Origin: Erythrobacter sp.
GTDB lineage: Bacteria > Pseudomonadota > Alphaproteobacteria > Sphingomonadales > Sphingomonadaceae
Assembly (NCBI GenBank): GCA_030065195.1
Contig: JASJDE010000003.1
Span: 1 to 54,619, forward strand
Reading direction: 5' to 3'
DNA length: 54,619 bases
Under the pieces are notes generated by a model that ran no database searches, was not told the origin of the DNA, and saw only the letters and a list, made by a program, of their open reading frames with translations. Within the stretch, counting starts at the first letter, position 1; every line of letters begins with the position of its first letter. This document shows, one piece after another, positions 53,923 to 54,619 of the stretch. The position numbers were made by a program, and so were the translations under genes.

Positions 53923-54600
53923 ATGGGAACGGCGTTGAGGGTTCTGATGGCCGGTGGGGCGGTCGCGGCGCTGTTCGGCTGCAGCGATGCTGCGGTCCCG
54001 GCCGATGGCTCCCTTACACAGGAAATGGGCATTCCCCGCGCGGAACAGCCTGTCGCATGCCCGGATGAAGGCGCCGCTTTGCAGGTTCTCGGCAGCGGCG
54101 GACCGATCGCCAAGGCAGGCCGCGCAGGCACGTCCTACCTGCTTTGGATCGATGGCGAACCGCGGCTGCTAATCGACGCGGGTTCGGGCAGTTTCCTGCG
54201 TTTTGCCGAGGCTGGCGGCAAGATCGAATCCCTCGACGCGATCCTGCTGACACACCTGCACGCCGACCATGTCGGCGACCTTATCGACGTGCTCAATTCG
54301 GGCGGCTTCGAAGGGCGCAGCGATCCGCTCGCGATTGTCGGACCGGATGCCGCCCCGCGCTTTCCTGGAACTATCGAGTTTCTGGCGCGGTTGCTGTCAA
54401 AGGAGAACGGGGCCTTTGCCTACAATGGCGGCTATCTCGACGGGACCGAGAACAAGCCGCCGCTCGAACCGCGGGACATCGCTACCTCCGAAGGCACGGC
54501 CGGGCCTGCGGGGCTCGATGTCCCGCGGTTCGAGCGGCGGCTTGTTCTCGGTCCCGTCGAGATAGCCGCCATTGTAGGCAAAGGCCCCGTTCTCCTTTGA
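53923..54600 (+). CDS. Metallo-beta-lactamase fold lipoprotein (C-terminus unreliable)
   Basis: The first 185 or so residues are an MBL-fold hydrolase. ATG 53923 has GGGAGAG eight bases upstream. A lipobox (AALFGC near residue 20) suggests an outer- or inner-membrane lipoprotein. LLIDAGSGSFLRFAEAG and the metal motif THLHADHVGD identify the MBL core. From about 54482 the frame reads through the spacer and the second arm of a perfect inverted repeat, giving a C-terminus (PRFERRLVLGPVEIAAIVG) that is only the reverse complement of the sequence encoding YNGGYLDGTENKPPLEPRD. The true gene is truncated by the contig end; the stop at 54600 should not be trusted. Confidence 0.7.
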   Translation: MGTALRVLMAGGAVAALFGCSDAAVPADGSLTQEMGIPRAEQPVACPDEGAALQVLGSGGPIAKAGRAGTSYLLWIDGEPRLLIDAGSGSFLRFAEAGGKIESLDAILLTHLHADHVGDLIDVLNSGGFEGRSDPLAIVGPDAAPRFPGTIEFLARLLSKENGAFAYNGGYLDGTENKPPLEPRDIATSEGTAGPAGLDVPRFERRLVLGPVEIAAIVGKGPVLL

Positions 54601-54619
54601 CAGCAACCGCGCCAGAAAC
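54378..54619. repeat. Perfect 104-base inverted repeat at the window end
   Basis: Left arm 54378-54481 and right arm 54516-54619 are exact reverse complements, with a 34-base spacer. The right arm ends at the very last base. The left arm is ordinary coding sequence of the MBL-fold gene, so the repeat is best explained by a fold-back (hairpin) read or amplification chimera joined at the contig end. Confidence 0.95.

Noticed and set aside
54397..54606. Minus-strand frame repeating the MBL C-terminal sequence
   Set aside because: It is the mirror image of the plus frame created by the terminal inverted repeat.

Overview
The window looks like one contig from a GC-rich alphaproteobacterium of the order Sphingomonadales, most likely Erythrobacteraceae. 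This is judged from recognisable family composition: a sphingomonad-type TonB receptor, UrcA, DUF2147, DUF4402 and DUF2157/GDYXXLXY proteins, a GyrB with the proteobacterial TOPRIM insertion, an HWE sensor kinase and leucine-degradation genes. No rRNA, tRNA, CRISPR array, transposase or prophage is visible. Coding density is high and most genes are chromosomal housekeeping genes.

Layout. 1-4.1 kb: the tail of a PstS-like phosphate-binding protein, a DUF2157 + GDYXXLXY membrane pair, a membrane-bound LytTR regulator and a secreted protein. 4.1-7.9 kb: ftsK and a thiamine-phosphate-synthase-like gene on the minus strand, head to head with yggS. 7.9-15.3 kb: a TonB-dependent receptor, glnD and an acyl-CoA ligase, all minus. 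15.5-18.8 kb: lgt, an NDUFAF7/MidA-like methyltransferase carrying a very long charged helix at its N-terminus, and a DUF2147 protein. 18.8-22.7 kb: an osmoprotectant-type ABC transporter (permease fused to its binding protein, plus ATPase) and an HWE histidine kinase. 22.8-27.0 kb: a leucine-catabolism run starting with isovaleryl-CoA dehydrogenase and ending with the methylcrotonyl-CoA carboxylase carboxyltransferase subunit, with four small genes between them. 27-29 kb: an A/T-richer membrane gene, an acyltransferase and a TetR regulator. 29-34.8 kb: a minus-strand run fic, gyrB, AI-2E-type permease, M50-like metallopeptidase.

35-41.4 kb: an acyl-CoA ligase divergent from fic across a striking double palindrome, a 27-residue membrane microprotein, a 650-base gene-poor stretch with a strong hairpin, urcA, a serine hydrolase, guaA and a peptidoglycan-binding LAS-type peptidase. 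41.6-49.7 kb: a YceI lipoprotein, a YdjM-type membrane protein, two serine hydrolases interleaved with two endonuclease III-family genes, a secreted protein and a nitronate monooxygenase-type enzyme. 49.9-54.6 kb: envelope proteins (two DUF4402 proteins flanking a CHCC zinc-finger protein), an ABC ATPase and a metallo-beta-lactamase-fold lipoprotein. The lipoprotein gene runs into a perfect 104-base inverted repeat ending exactly at the last base, best read as a fold-back artefact at a contig end.

Most interesting points: the methyltransferase fused to a roughly 270-residue octad-repeat helix; a self-inhibited Fic protein encoded directly upstream of gyrB, a known target type of Fic AMP-transferases, with an operator-like double palindrome in front; and the terminal inverted repeat that makes the last CDS unreliable.
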